From the NCBI GenBank assembly GCA_037481715.1, contig JBBFLD010000005.1, positions 124,001 to 188,000 of the forward strand: a stretch of 64,000 nt of DNA. The letters are read 5' to 3'. A program made the position numbers and the translations under genes. The notes under the pieces are model-generated. The model was not told where the DNA came from. It worked only from the letters and a program-made list of their open reading frames with translations, and did no database searches. Shown here one piece after another: positions 9,442 to 17,741 of this stretch. Origin of the DNA: Rosettibacter sp037481715 (lineage in GTDB: Bacteria > Bacteroidota > Ignavibacteria > Ignavibacteriales > Melioribacteraceae). The stretch's first letter is position 1. Each line of letters opens with the position of its first letter.

Positions 9442-9473
9442 TTTGAGATTGAAGACGAAAATTTTTTAATTTG
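9442..9473 (+). promoter_or_regulatory. Candidate promoter of the small zinc-ribbon gene
   Basis: TTTG (9442-9445) is followed by 20 bases and then TTAATTTG (9466-9473), one mismatch from TAnnTTTG. The box ends 48 bases before the ATG at 9522. This favours that ATG over the in-frame TTG at 9471, which lies inside the box. Confidence 0.4.
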
Positions 9474-9521
9474 ACAGAAAAAATATTAGCTTGGGAAAGG
9501 AATAATAAACCGGAGGAAAAA

Positions 9522-9725
9522 ATGAACAACACAAATAATGAAAAAGAGGTTGAAAATACATCAAAGAATGAAAAAGAAGAGAATCATTTTTTTCAAAATG
9601 CAATTTGTCCTTTCTGCAATTCAAACATTACGATGATATTAGACCACAAAAAAATTGAAAACCACACATCAGACTGGATTTGTCTGATATGTGGTAATGT
9701 ATTCGAACATCAAAAAAATTTTTAA
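9522..9725 (+). CDS. Small zinc-ribbon-like protein
   Basis: This is a 67-residue protein of unknown function. The N-terminal half is charged and Asn/Glu/Lys-rich, probably disordered. The C-terminal half carries CPFC near residue 30 and CLIC near residue 57, the spacing of a four-cysteine zinc ribbon. The start at 9522 is chosen because a strong Shine-Dalgarno GGAGG (9512-9516) lies five bases upstream; an in-frame TTG at 9471 would overlap the probable promoter. The stop overlaps the stop of the convergent copper protein gene (9722), so the two mRNAs overlap at their 3' ends. It could bind nucleic acid or protein, but nothing shows which. Confidence 0.7.
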   Translation: MNNTNNEKEVENTSKNEKEENHFFQNAICPFCNSNITMILDHKKIENHTSDWICLICGNVFEHQKNF

Positions 9726-10159
9726 TGCATCATCGGATTTGTCATATCCTTCACGGGCACTTTCAATTTAATTTCTTTTGAGCGCTTAAATTTTAGAACA
9801 AGGTTAATTGTATCATTGCTCTTCAAGTTTCTTTTTAAATTAATCAGCATTACATGAAATCCACCTGGTTTGAAATTTATTTCGTGCTTTGCAGGAAGCT
9901 CAACAAATTTAACTGCACGCATTCCCATTTTATTGTTCTCTTTGAAAGTTTCATGGATTTCAACAATTTCAGCAGAATTGGATTGAGCTCCAACCAAAGT
10001 ATCATTTTTATCACTATTATTTATAACTTTGAAATAAGCAGCAGAGTTACTGCCTTTTGCAGAAACCCGCGCCCATGCATCTTTAACATTAATTGTTTGA
10101 GCATAATAACTGCTTACAAAAAGAATTGAGACAATCAAAAAAAATTTTATCTGTTTCAT
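9722..10159 (-). CDS. Periplasmic copper chaperone PCu(A)C
   Basis: PCu(A)C proteins deliver Cu(I) in the periplasm, often to cytochrome c oxidase together with SCO proteins. The 145 residues start with a signal peptide (cleavage near YYAQ, residue 20). The copper motif matches the family consensus H-x10-M-x21-H-x-M exactly: His69, Met80, His102 and Met104. The C-terminus ends MTNPMMH, which adds extra Met/His. The gene is monocistronic and convergent with the zinc-ribbon gene. A SCO1-like protein is encoded at 47.9 kb, so the usual partner exists in this genome. An exact -7 box (TATATTTG, 10193-10186) lies 26 bases upstream. Confidence 0.92.
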   Translation of the reverse strand: MKQIKFFLIVSILFVSSYYAQTINVKDAWARVSAKGSNSAAYFKVINNSDKNDTLVGAQSNSAEIVEIHETFKENNKMGMRAVKFVELPAKHEINFKPGGFHVMLINLKRNLKSNDTINLVLKFKRSKEIKLKVPVKDMTNPMMH

Positions 10160-10223
10160 AATTATTCTCCATCATATTTCGCTTACAAATATATATTTCA
10201 TATTATTGAAATGAGAATAAACA

Positions 10224-10255
10224 TGTGTTAAAAAAATATTGTTTTTATATTTTTG
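10224..10255 (+). promoter_or_regulatory. Candidate promoter of the aldo/keto reductase gene
   Basis: TGTG (10224-10227), 20 bases, then TATTTTTG (10248-10255), an exact TAnnTTTG. The -7 box ends 28 bases before the ATG. The -33 box has one mismatch to TTTG. Confidence 0.4.
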
Positions 10256-10283
10256 CTGATAATCAAAAAGAAAGGGGAACAAA

Positions 10284-11255
10284 ATGGAATACACTTATTT
10301 GGGCAGAACCGGATTGAAAGTAAGCCGACTTTGTTTGGGAACAATGAACTTTGGTCCTTACACAAGCGAAGAAGAAAGTTTTAAAATTATGAGTCGTGCA
10401 CTCGAACTAGGAATAAATTTTTTCGACACAGCAAATGTTTACGGTTGGGAAAAGGGCGTTGGTTTTACAGAACAAATAATAGGAAGATGGCTTTCTGAAG
10501 ATAAAAGCAGAAGAGATAAAATAGTTCTTGCTACAAAGGTATATGGCAAAATGGGAGATGGACCAAATGATTCTAAGCTTTCTGCTTATCACATAAGAAA
10601 AGCTTGTGAAGATAGTTTAAGAAGACTCCAAACAGACCACATCGATTTATATCAAATGCATCATATTGACCGCAACACTCCATGGGAAGAAATTTATCAG
10701 GCAATGGAACAGCTTGTGAGAGAAGGTAAAATAATTTATGTGGGAAGTTCTAACTTTGCTGCATGGAATCTTGTTGAAGCATATTATAAAGCAAAAGAAA
10801 GAAATTTTCTTGGTATTGTTTCTGAACAAAGTATTTATAGTTTAAGAAACAGACATATCGAGCTTGAAGTAATTCCCGCTTGTAAAGCACTTGGAATAGG
10901 ATTAATTCCGTGGAGTCCATTAGGCGGTGGAATTTTATGCGGAGTTTTAGAAGGAGTAAAAGAAGGAAGAAGAACCAGAGAAGCCTTACAAAAATCTGTT
11001 GAAAAATTGCGCCCTCAACTTGAAGCTTATGAAAAATTATGCAAAGAAATTAATCAAAAGCCGGCTGATGTTGCACTTGCCTGGGTTTTAAACAATCCAG
11101 TAGTTACATCGCCAATCATTGGTCCAAGAACATTAGAGCAGCTTGAAGAAAATGTAAAAGCACTTGAATTAAAATTAACTGATGATGTATTGAAAAAATT
11201 AGATGAAATCTGGCCTGGACCAGGCAATCAGGCTCCAGAGGCTTATGCATGGTAA
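10284..11255 (+). CDS. Aldo/keto reductase
   Basis: This is an NAD(P)H-dependent oxidoreductase with a TIM-barrel fold and cytosolic location. The 323 residues have the catalytic tetrad of the superfamily: Asp48 and Tyr53 in FFDTANVYG, Lys85 in LATKVYG, and His126 in YQMHHID. The C-terminal cofactor segment ITSP-type motif reads TSPIIGPRTLEQLEENV. It most resembles the YajO/potassium-channel-beta-like group (starts MEYTYLGRTGLKVSRLCLGT), whose substrates are poorly defined. The ribosome site AAAGGGGAA precedes the ATG. The DPP IV-like gene starts 40 bases downstream and may be read from the same promoter. Confidence 0.92.
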   Translation: MEYTYLGRTGLKVSRLCLGTMNFGPYTSEEESFKIMSRALELGINFFDTANVYGWEKGVGFTEQIIGRWLSEDKSRRDKIVLATKVYGKMGDGPNDSKLSAYHIRKACEDSLRRLQTDHIDLYQMHHIDRNTPWEEIYQAMEQLVREGKIIYVGSSNFAAWNLVEAYYKAKERNFLGIVSEQSIYSLRNRHIELEVIPACKALGIGLIPWSPLGGGILCGVLEGVKEGRRTREALQKSVEKLRPQLEAYEKLCKEINQKPADVALAWVLNNPVVTSPIIGPRTLEQLEENVKALELKLTDDVLKKLDEIWPGPGNQAPEAYAW

Positions 11256-11295
11256 AATTTAATTAAATAGATTTTTCATTTAACACAGGTGCAGC

Positions 11296-13485
11296 ATGAA
11301 ATTCAAAATTTTCTTTTTAGTTATTCTTGTTTTAATTCAGAATAATTTAATTGCACAAAACAGGAATCTTACTTATAAACAGGTTTATAATTTTGCAGAA
11401 CCTCGATTGACAAAATCCCTGCCTCAATTAAAAGGCTGGCTTGACGATATTCATTATCTTGAAGTTAAATCAGATTCTTCAAAATCTATTTTTCAACCAG
11501 TCCTGATGAAAGTAAATGTAAAAGACGGCTCTTCTGAAATTTTTATTGATTACAGAAAAATAAATGAAAATCTCCCAAAAGGCTTTGATGTTGAAGATGC
11601 AATTGTATCATCAGATTATAATGGATTTTTATTCAATGAAAAAAATGATTTGTATTACTATTCATACAGCGAAAATAAATTATTACAATTAACAAAAGAT
11701 ACACTTGAAGAAAAAAATCCAAAATTTTCTCCTGACGGAAAAAAAATTGCTTATACAAAAAACAACAATCTTTATGTATTTGATTTAGAAAAACAAAAAG
11801 AAATACAGCTTACATTTGATGGCAGCAATTTAATTTACAATGGCTGGGCATCTTGGGTTTATTATGAAGAAATACTTGGAAGAGCAAGTCGTTATGCTGC
11901 ATTCTGGTGGTCGCCAAAGAACGATAAAATTTGTTTTCTAAGATTTGATGATTCTCCTGTTCCAGAATTCCCGCTCTATCGTGCTGATGGACAACACGGC
12001 TCACTCGAAATTCAACATTATCCTAAAGCAGGCGACCCTAATCCAAAAGTTAAATTTGGCATTGTTGATTTGAATAACCTAAAAATTATCTGGGCAGATT
12101 TTGATGAGAATATTGACCAATACATTGCATGGCCATTCTGGACTTCTGACGGCAAGCTTACAATTCAATGGATGAACAGAGCTCAAGACAATATTAAAAT
12201 TTATTTTGTTGATACATCAACAGGAAAATTGAAAGAACTTTACAACGAAACACAAAAGACATGGGTTGAGTGGTTTGAAGATTTATATTTCCTGAAAAAC
12301 AACAAAGGATTTTTATTAAGAACTTCTGTTGACGGCTGGTATCATCTTTATTATTATGACATGAACGGAAAGCTCAAGCAAAATTTAACCGACAGCAATT
12401 TAACGGTTCTTGATATAGCATTTGTCGATGAATCAAAAGAAAAAGTCTATTTTCATGGATGGAAAGAGAATTCAACCGAAAAACATTTATTTGTTGTAAA
12501 TCTGAATGGAAAAGGACTTAAACAAATTACATCACTTGAAGGAACTCACACATGCACAATTTCTCCCAGTGCAAAATATTTTTATGACAGATTCAGTAAC
12601 ATTAATACTCCAACCATAATTGATTTATGCACTATTGATGGGAAAAAAATTAAAACTCTTGGTGATTCAAAAAATTCTATTATGAATGACTATAGACTTG
12701 CAAAAGTAGAAATCTTTAGCATCCCAACAGAAGATGGATATCAACTTCCTGCAATTTGGTATTTGCCGCCAGACTTTGATAAAAACAAAAAATATCCTGT
12801 ATTATTTTCAATTTATGGCGGACCTGGAACACCAACTGTTCGAAATTATTTTCCATATTTCATGGAACCTTACTATCTTGCTCAAAACGGAATAATTTAT
12901 ATTTCAGTTGACCATCGCGGCTCTGGACACTTTGGCAAAAAAGGAATTGATTTAATGCATCGTAATCTTGGCAAATGGGAAATGCATGATTATATCGAAG
13001 CTGTAAAATGGCTTAAGAAAAAATCATTTGTTGACACATCAAAAATTGCAATCAATGGTGGAAGTTACGGAGGCTATGTAACTGCACTTGCTCTAACTTA
13101 TGGTTCAAATTACTTCAATTATGGAATTGCAGAATTTGGTGTTATGGACTGGCATCTTTATGATAATGTTTACACAGAAAGATATATGGACATGCCAAAA
13201 GAAAATGAGGAGGGTTATAAAAATTCTTCTGTTCTTAATTATGTAAAAAATTATAAAGGAAAATTATTAATTACACACGGCACAATGGACGACAATGTTC
13301 ACATGCAAAATTCAATTCAATTAATTTATGAATTGCAAAAACTTAATAAAGATTTTGAAATGATGATTTATCCGAATGCGCGTCATGGTATTACAATGCC
13401 TTTGAGAAATCATGCAATGAAATTGAAAACTCAGTTCTGGTTTAAATATTTGCTCGGCAAAGAACTTGATATCGAAAAAGATTAG
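11296..13485 (+). CDS. Dipeptidyl peptidase IV-like serine peptidase (family S9B)
   Basis: This secreted or periplasmic prolyl peptidase is expected to remove Xaa-Pro dipeptides. A signal peptide covers residues 1-20 (ends LIAQ). The beta-propeller (about 60-470) includes SWVYYEEILGR, which keeps the Glu-Glu pair that binds the peptide N-terminus in DPP IV. The alpha/beta-hydrolase domain carries the nucleophile Ser590 in GGSYGGY, Asp665/666 in HGTMDDNVH, and His697 in ARHGI. Upstream of the nucleophile, VDHRGSGHFGKKG is typical of the family. The nucleophile elbow reads GGSYGG where many relatives have GWSYGG. It probably serves amino-acid scavenging from peptides. Confidence 0.93.
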   Translation: MKFKIFFLVILVLIQNNLIAQNRNLTYKQVYNFAEPRLTKSLPQLKGWLDDIHYLEVKSDSSKSIFQPVLMKVNVKDGSSEIFIDYRKINENLPKGFDVEDAIVSSDYNGFLFNEKNDLYYYSYSENKLLQLTKDTLEEKNPKFSPDGKKIAYTKNNNLYVFDLEKQKEIQLTFDGSNLIYNGWASWVYYEEILGRASRYAAFWWSPKNDKICFLRFDDSPVPEFPLYRADGQHGSLEIQHYPKAGDPNPKVKFGIVDLNNLKIIWADFDENIDQYIAWPFWTSDGKLTIQWMNRAQDNIKIYFVDTSTGKLKELYNETQKTWVEWFEDLYFLKNNKGFLLRTSVDGWYHLYYYDMNGKLKQNLTDSNLTVLDIAFVDESKEKVYFHGWKENSTEKHLFVVNLNGKGLKQITSLEGTHTCTISPSAKYFYDRFSNINTPTIIDLCTIDGKKIKTLGDSKNSIMNDYRLAKVEIFSIPTEDGYQLPAIWYLPPDFDKNKKYPVLFSIYGGPGTPTVRNYFPYFMEPYYLAQNGIIYISVDHRGSGHFGKKGIDLMHRNLGKWEMHDYIEAVKWLKKKSFVDTSKIAINGGSYGGYVTALALTYGSNYFNYGIAEFGVMDWHLYDNVYTERYMDMPKENEEGYKNSSVLNYVKNYKGKLLITHGTMDDNVHMQNSIQLIYELQKLNKDFEMMIYPNARHGITMPLRNHAMKLKTQFWFKYLLGKELDIEKD

Positions 13486-13516
13486 ATATTAATTAATCAA
13501 AAAAACGAGAACTAAA

Positions 13517-13987
13517 ATGGAATACAATGTAAATCCAAAAGAATATTATCCACCAATGCATTCTGCAGAACATCTTTTGAATGGAACAATGGATAAAATG
13601 TTTAATTGTGGAAGAGCATTCAGCGCTCACATTGAAAAGAAAAAATCAAAGTGTGACTATCACTTCAACAGAAATTTAACAGAAGAGGAAATTAAAACAA
13701 TAGAAGAAAAAATTAATTCGCTTATTGCAGAAGATTTGCCAATTACAGAAGAATTTATGAAACGAGAAGAGGCAGCAAAATATTTCAGCCTTCATCGTCT
13801 TCCAGAAGAAGCAGGCAATATTCTTCGTGTAATTAAAATTGGTGATTATGATAAATGTTTATGCAGCGGACCTCATGTTAAATCCACAAAAGAAATTGGC
13901 TCTTTTAAAATTGTTTCTACAAGTTATGAAAACGGAGTGTTGAGAATCAGATTCAAGATTAATGAAAATAAAAATTCAGAATCATAA
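13517..13987 (+). CDS. AlaX-like alanyl-tRNA editing domain protein
   Basis: Free-standing relatives of the AlaRS/ThrRS second additional domain hydrolyse mischarged tRNA. The 156 residues carry the metal-binding signature: His15 and His19 in HSAEHLL, and Cys116 and His120 in CSGPH. The second pair follows the Cys-x3-His form of the family. The protein lacks the N-terminal OB-like portion of AlaX-M/L proteins, so it is a short form. Which tRNA it edits cannot be told. It lies 31 bases downstream of the peptidase and 6 bases upstream of the thioredoxin gene, so the last two are probably co-translated. Confidence 0.82.
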   Translation: MEYNVNPKEYYPPMHSAEHLLNGTMDKMFNCGRAFSAHIEKKKSKCDYHFNRNLTEEEIKTIEEKINSLIAEDLPITEEFMKREEAAKYFSLHRLPEEAGNILRVIKIGDYDKCLCSGPHVKSTKEIGSFKIVSTSYENGVLRIRFKINENKNSES

Positions 13988-13993
13988 ACAACT

Positions 13994-14320
13994 ATGAATA
14001 TTGCTTTTACATTTGAAGAAGCAACTCAATATTTTAGAACTCATAAAATTGTTCTTGCATACTTCAGCACTGATGATTGTAATGTTTGCAAAGTTCTAAA
14101 GCCAAAAGTAAAAGAGTTAATTGAAAATGAATTCCCAATGATAAATTTTCTTTACATAAATGTTGACGAATCAAAAGAAACTGCAGCCCAATACAGCATA
14201 TTTACAGTTCCAACAATTATTTTGTTTATAGAAGGAAAAGAACACATAAGAAAATCTCGATACATAAATTTAGAAGAACTGAAAAGTGAAATAGATAGAT
14301 TTTATAGTCTAATCTATTAA
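13994..14320 (+). CDS. Thioredoxin-like protein
   Basis: This 108-residue single thioredoxin fold has no signal peptide and is probably cytosolic. The active site is Cys29-Asn-Val-Cys32 (usual thioredoxin CGPC). The cis-proline loop TVPTII is present. The dipeptide between the cysteines and the preceding STDD differ from housekeeping thioredoxins, which suggests a specialised reductase or oxidase. It is six bases downstream of the AlaX-like gene, whose metal site includes a cysteine. A protective role for that protein is possible but only inferred. Confidence 0.85.
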   Translation: MNIAFTFEEATQYFRTHKIVLAYFSTDDCNVCKVLKPKVKELIENEFPMINFLYINVDESKETAAQYSIFTVPTIILFIEGKEHIRKSRYINLEELKSEIDRFYSLIY

Positions 14321-14612
14321 AAAGAATTTGAGAGATTCTTTTAATTTGCCTGGTCGCTTCTCTCAAAAACATTTTTACTTTTTGATTTTTTCTGATTTAA
14401 TCTGTCGTTGCAAATCGTGATGAATTTTGTTAGGATGAAGAAATCTCCAAAATTTTATTTCTCACAAAGTTGCAAAGCCGCAAAGTTTTACTTTGTATCT
14501 CTTATCCTTTGCGTCTTCGCGTGAAATTATTTTAAGATTATTCTTTCATGACTTATTCACTTGTGTCATTCTTGAGTATGCAAAAGGCGGATGAAAAATC
14601 ACAAAATAAAAG

Positions 14613-14650
14613 TAAAGCAGTTAAGTCTTTCTGAGCGAAGCGAAGAATCT
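14613..14650. repeat. 38-base direct repeat, copy A
   Basis: Identical over 38 bases to copy B, beginning TAAAGCAGTTAAG and ending in CTGAGCGAAGCGAAGAATCT. The ending resembles a short dispersed intergenic element I have seen in many unrelated genomes; that is recollection and not a search result. Confidence 0.9.
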
Positions 14651-14712
14651 AAAAAATAATCATAAAAAATCTTTATCCTCCAAAAGGTGGAAAAGAATCT
14701 CTTAATAATAGA

Positions 14713-14750
14713 TAAAGCAGTTAAGTCTTTCTGAGCGAAGCGAAGAATCT
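14713..14750. repeat. 38-base direct repeat, copy B
   Basis: Second exact copy, exactly 100 bases downstream of copy A. The 62 bases between copies include ATCCTCCAAAAGGTGGA, a small imperfect hairpin. Two copies only, so not a CRISPR array. Confidence 0.9.
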
Positions 14751-14871
14751 CATATAAAATTATGAGGCAGAAATTAGATTCTTTGTCGCCCGCCAGAGAC
14801 AGACTCCTCAGAAGACTATGTAAATCAAAATTCATTTTGAACAAAGTAAAAAATCTCAAAATAATCCTTGT

Positions 14872-14931
14872 GGTCTTTGTGTGCCCTGCGGTTTCATTAT
14901 TAATTTAACCGCTGAGAGCGCCAAGAAGACC
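14872..14931. repeat. Imperfect inverted repeat of about 22-25 bases
   Basis: Left arm 14872-14893 begins GGTCTTTGTG and ends TGCGGTT. Right arm 14907-14931 begins AACCGCTGAG and ends AGAAGACC. The arms pair with several mismatches around a 13-base AT-rich loop. The composition is more GC-rich than the surroundings. It could be a remnant of a small mobile element. Confidence 0.65.
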
Positions 14932-15066
14932 CCGAGTATTACAAATCAAAAGCTTAAGAACGATGCAATCTCAAAAACCCAGTTTGTATTAATCTAAAAT
15001 CACAGAAACATTAATAAATTCACTACTTCCAAAATTTCTTCAAATGTAAAAACGAAATGCTTTTCT

Positions 15067-15074
15067 TATATTTG
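15067..15074 (+). promoter_or_regulatory. Candidate -7 box of valS
   Basis: TATATTTG is an exact TAnnTTTG, 31 bases before the valS ATG. The tetramer 20 bases upstream is AATG, a poor -33 box. Confidence 0.35.
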
Positions 15075-15105
15075 CATTTAATTTTCAGAATAAGTTGAGA
15101 TACAA

Positions 15106-17727
15106 ATGCGTCCTAAAAGTCTTTCTGATATTCCAAAAGCTTATAATCCAAAAGATGTTGAAGACAAATGGTATAAATACTGGTACGACCATAATCTTTA
15201 TCATTCAGAAGTTGACGAAACAAAAACTCCATACACAATTGTAATTCCTCCTCCAAACATTACAGGCATACTTCATATTGGACATATTCTTAATAACACA
15301 TTGCAGGACATTTACATTCGTTACAAACGAATGAAAGGATTTAATGCCTGCTGGGTTCCGGGGATTGACCATGCATCTATTGCAACTGAAGCAAAAGTAG
15401 TTGCAATGCTTAAAGAAAGACATATCACAAAAGATAAGATTTCGCGTGAAGAATTCTTAAAATACTGCTATGAATGGAAAGAAAAATATGGCGGAATAAT
15501 TTTTCAACAATTAAGAAAACTTGGAGTAAGCTGCGACTGGCAGCGTGAACGTTTTACAATGGATGACCACTACTACCGAAAAGTTATTGAAGCTTTTGTT
15601 CGACTTTACAAAGAAGGCTATATCTATCGCGGATACAGAATGGTAAACTGGGACCCGGCTTCAAAATCTGCTATTTCTGATGAAGAAGTTTTTTATAAGG
15701 AAGTAAAAGGAAAACTTTGGTATTTGAAATATCCTGTAAAAGGTTCTAATGAATTCATTATCGTTGCAACTACTCGACCCGAAACAATGCTTGGTGATAC
15801 AGGAGTTGCTGTTAACCCCGCAGATGAAAGATATAAACATTTAATTGGCAAAAAAGTTATTCTTCCAATCGTTGGAAGAGAAATTCCAATTTTTGCTGAT
15901 GAATATGTTGATATGACTTTTGGAACTGGTGCAGTAAAAGTAACTCCTGCTCACGATGTTAATGATTATGATATGGGATTAAGACATAATCTTGAAATAA
16001 TTAACATCTTCAACGAAGATGCTACAACAAATGGAAATGTTCCCTCTGAGTTTCAGGGCTTGGATAGATACGAGGTAAGAAAAAAAGTTATTGATAGATT
16101 CATAGAATTAGGATTACTTTATAAAGAAGAAGATTATATAACTAAAGTCGGTTACTCACAACGAGGCAATGTTCCTATCGAACCATATCTTTCAGAACAA
16201 TGGTTCATGAGAATGAAAGAATTAGCCGAGCCGGCATTAAAAGTTGTTCTTGAAGGCAGAATTAAATTCCATCCAGAACACTGGATTAAAACATACGAAC
16301 ACTGGATGACAAATATTAAAGACTGGTGTATCTCCCGTCAATTATGGTGGGGTCATCGAATTCCAGTCTGGTATCACAAAGAAACCGGCGAAATTTATTG
16401 TGAAGTTGACCCTCCAAAAGATATTGAAAATTGGCGTCAGGATGACGATGTGCTTGACACATGGGCATCGAGCTGGTTGTGGGCTCAAGATGTTTTTACA
16501 AACGAACGCGACCAAAAATATTATTATCCAACAGACCTTCTTGTTACTGCTCCAGATATTATCTTCTTCTGGGTTGCAAGAATGATAATTGCCGGTATGC
16601 ACTTTATGAATGAAATTCCATTCAAAGATGTTTACTTTACAAGCACTGTGCGCGATACTCAAGGCAGAAAGATGAGTAAATCACTTGGCAATTCACCTGA
16701 CCCGCTCGATCTGATTAATGAATATGGTGCTGATGCTCTGAGATTTACTATGACTTACATTTCTCCACTTGGCCAAGATGTTTACTTCAGCAACGAAATG
16801 GTTGAAATTGGAAGAAACTTTGCAAATAAAATTTGGAATGCTGGAAGATTCTTATTGATGAACGCTCAAAACATCAAAATAGATTTATCGTTGAAAGATA
16901 AATATATTGATTTTACCGATAGATGGATTTATTCTCGTTTCCACAAAACAATTAAAGAATTTACAAATGCAATAGATAACTTCGAAGTTAATTCTGCATC
17001 AAAAATTATTTATTCTTATGTATGGAATGATTTCTGCGATTGGTATGTCGAACTTTCAAAATATAGATTATATCATGGCAGTGACGAAGAAAAATCTGCT
17101 CTTTTAACAAGAGCAATTCTATTGTATGAAGAAATGCTGAAGCTCGTTCATCCGTTTATGCCATTTATTACAGAAGAAATTTGGCAAATGCTTGATGAAA
17201 GAAAAGAGGGGGAAAGTATTTCTATTACTTCTTTCCCTGAATTCAATGAAAAAATGATTGACGAGGAAGCCGAAAAAGAAATTGAGTTCGTTCAAAATAT
17301 TGTTACTGCAATCAGAAATATTCGTGGAGAAATGAACATACCTCCAGCTAAACAAATCAATGTTTACCTTAAAACAGATAAAATTACTGAAGAGCAAAGC
17401 AAATACATAAAATCCCTTGTAAAAATTGAACAATTAATAATTGATTCCGAAATTCAGAAACCAAAAGCAAGTGCATCTGCAGTTGTAAAAGGCTGCGATA
17501 TTTTTGTGCCGCTTGAAGGTTTGATTGATATAAATGTTGAACGACAGAGAATTCAAAAAGAAATTGCGCGATTAACTTCTTCTCTTGAATCAGTAAAGAA
17601 AAAATTATCCAACGAAAGTTTTGTTACAAAAGCTCCCCCAGATGTAATTGAAAGAGAAAAAAATAAATTAAATGACTGGCAAAAAGCTCTTGAAAAACTT
17701 CAGAACATTCTGGCAGATTTGAATTAG
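15106..17727 (+). CDS. valS: Valyl-tRNA synthetase
   Basis: Charges tRNA-Val in the cytosol. The 873 residues form a class I synthetase. The HIGH motif is at residues 57-60 (PPNITGILHIGH) and KMSKS at 522-526 (GRKMSKSLGN). The editing domain contains TTRPETMLGDTGVAVNP. The anticodon-binding domain follows, and the last 65 residues form the ValS-specific coiled coil (LINVERQRIQKEIARL-like pattern). Length and order are normal for bacteria. Its stop is 14 bases before the dehydratase start, so the two genes probably form one transcript ending at the hairpin at 18730. Confidence 0.98.
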   Translation: MRPKSLSDIPKAYNPKDVEDKWYKYWYDHNLYHSEVDETKTPYTIVIPPPNITGILHIGHILNNTLQDIYIRYKRMKGFNACWVPGIDHASIATEAKVVAMLKERHITKDKISREEFLKYCYEWKEKYGGIIFQQLRKLGVSCDWQRERFTMDDHYYRKVIEAFVRLYKEGYIYRGYRMVNWDPASKSAISDEEVFYKEVKGKLWYLKYPVKGSNEFIIVATTRPETMLGDTGVAVNPADERYKHLIGKKVILPIVGREIPIFADEYVDMTFGTGAVKVTPAHDVNDYDMGLRHNLEIINIFNEDATTNGNVPSEFQGLDRYEVRKKVIDRFIELGLLYKEEDYITKVGYSQRGNVPIEPYLSEQWFMRMKELAEPALKVVLEGRIKFHPEHWIKTYEHWMTNIKDWCISRQLWWGHRIPVWYHKETGEIYCEVDPPKDIENWRQDDDVLDTWASSWLWAQDVFTNERDQKYYYPTDLLVTAPDIIFFWVARMIIAGMHFMNEIPFKDVYFTSTVRDTQGRKMSKSLGNSPDPLDLINEYGADALRFTMTYISPLGQDVYFSNEMVEIGRNFANKIWNAGRFLLMNAQNIKIDLSLKDKYIDFTDRWIYSRFHKTIKEFTNAIDNFEVNSASKIIYSYVWNDFCDWYVELSKYRLYHGSDEEKSALLTRAILLYEEMLKLVHPFMPFITEEIWQMLDERKEGESISITSFPEFNEKMIDEEAEKEIEFVQNIVTAIRNIRGEMNIPPAKQINVYLKTDKITEEQSKYIKSLVKIEQLIIDSEIQKPKASASAVVKGCDIFVPLEGLIDINVERQRIQKEIARLTSSLESVKKKLSNESFVTKAPPDVIEREKNKLNDWQKALEKLQNILADLN

Positions 17728-17741
17728 TCATTTTAAATAAA

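Larger units (their letters stand above)
14321..15105. other. 785-base gene-free repeat island
   Basis: No credible gene. The stretch holds mosaic, partly decayed repeats that are more GC-rich than their surroundings. There is a pair of elements rich in CAAAG/CTTTG (14463-14530, with GCAAAGCCGCAAAG and CTTTGCGTCTTCGCGTG in inverted orientation). There are two exact 38-base direct repeats 100 bases apart. Diverged copies of the same unit lie near 14563-14600 and 14831-14857. A long imperfect inverted repeat occupies 14872-14931. A nine-base stem, TTTGAGAGA (14327-14335) with TCTCTCAAA (14359-14367), follows the thioredoxin gene and might act as a weak terminator. An 86-codon minus-strand reading frame through the repeats looks spurious. 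Confidence 0.7.

Noticed and set aside
14613..14750. Possible CRISPR array from the two 38-base repeats
   Set aside because: Only two copies with a 62-base spacer, no cas genes nearby, and diverged copies in other positions.
14599..14859. 86-codon minus-strand frame across the repeat island
   Set aside because: It reads through the direct repeats and low-complexity sequence (e.g. RFAQKDLTAL), has no ribosome site or recognisable domain, and so is most likely noncoding.
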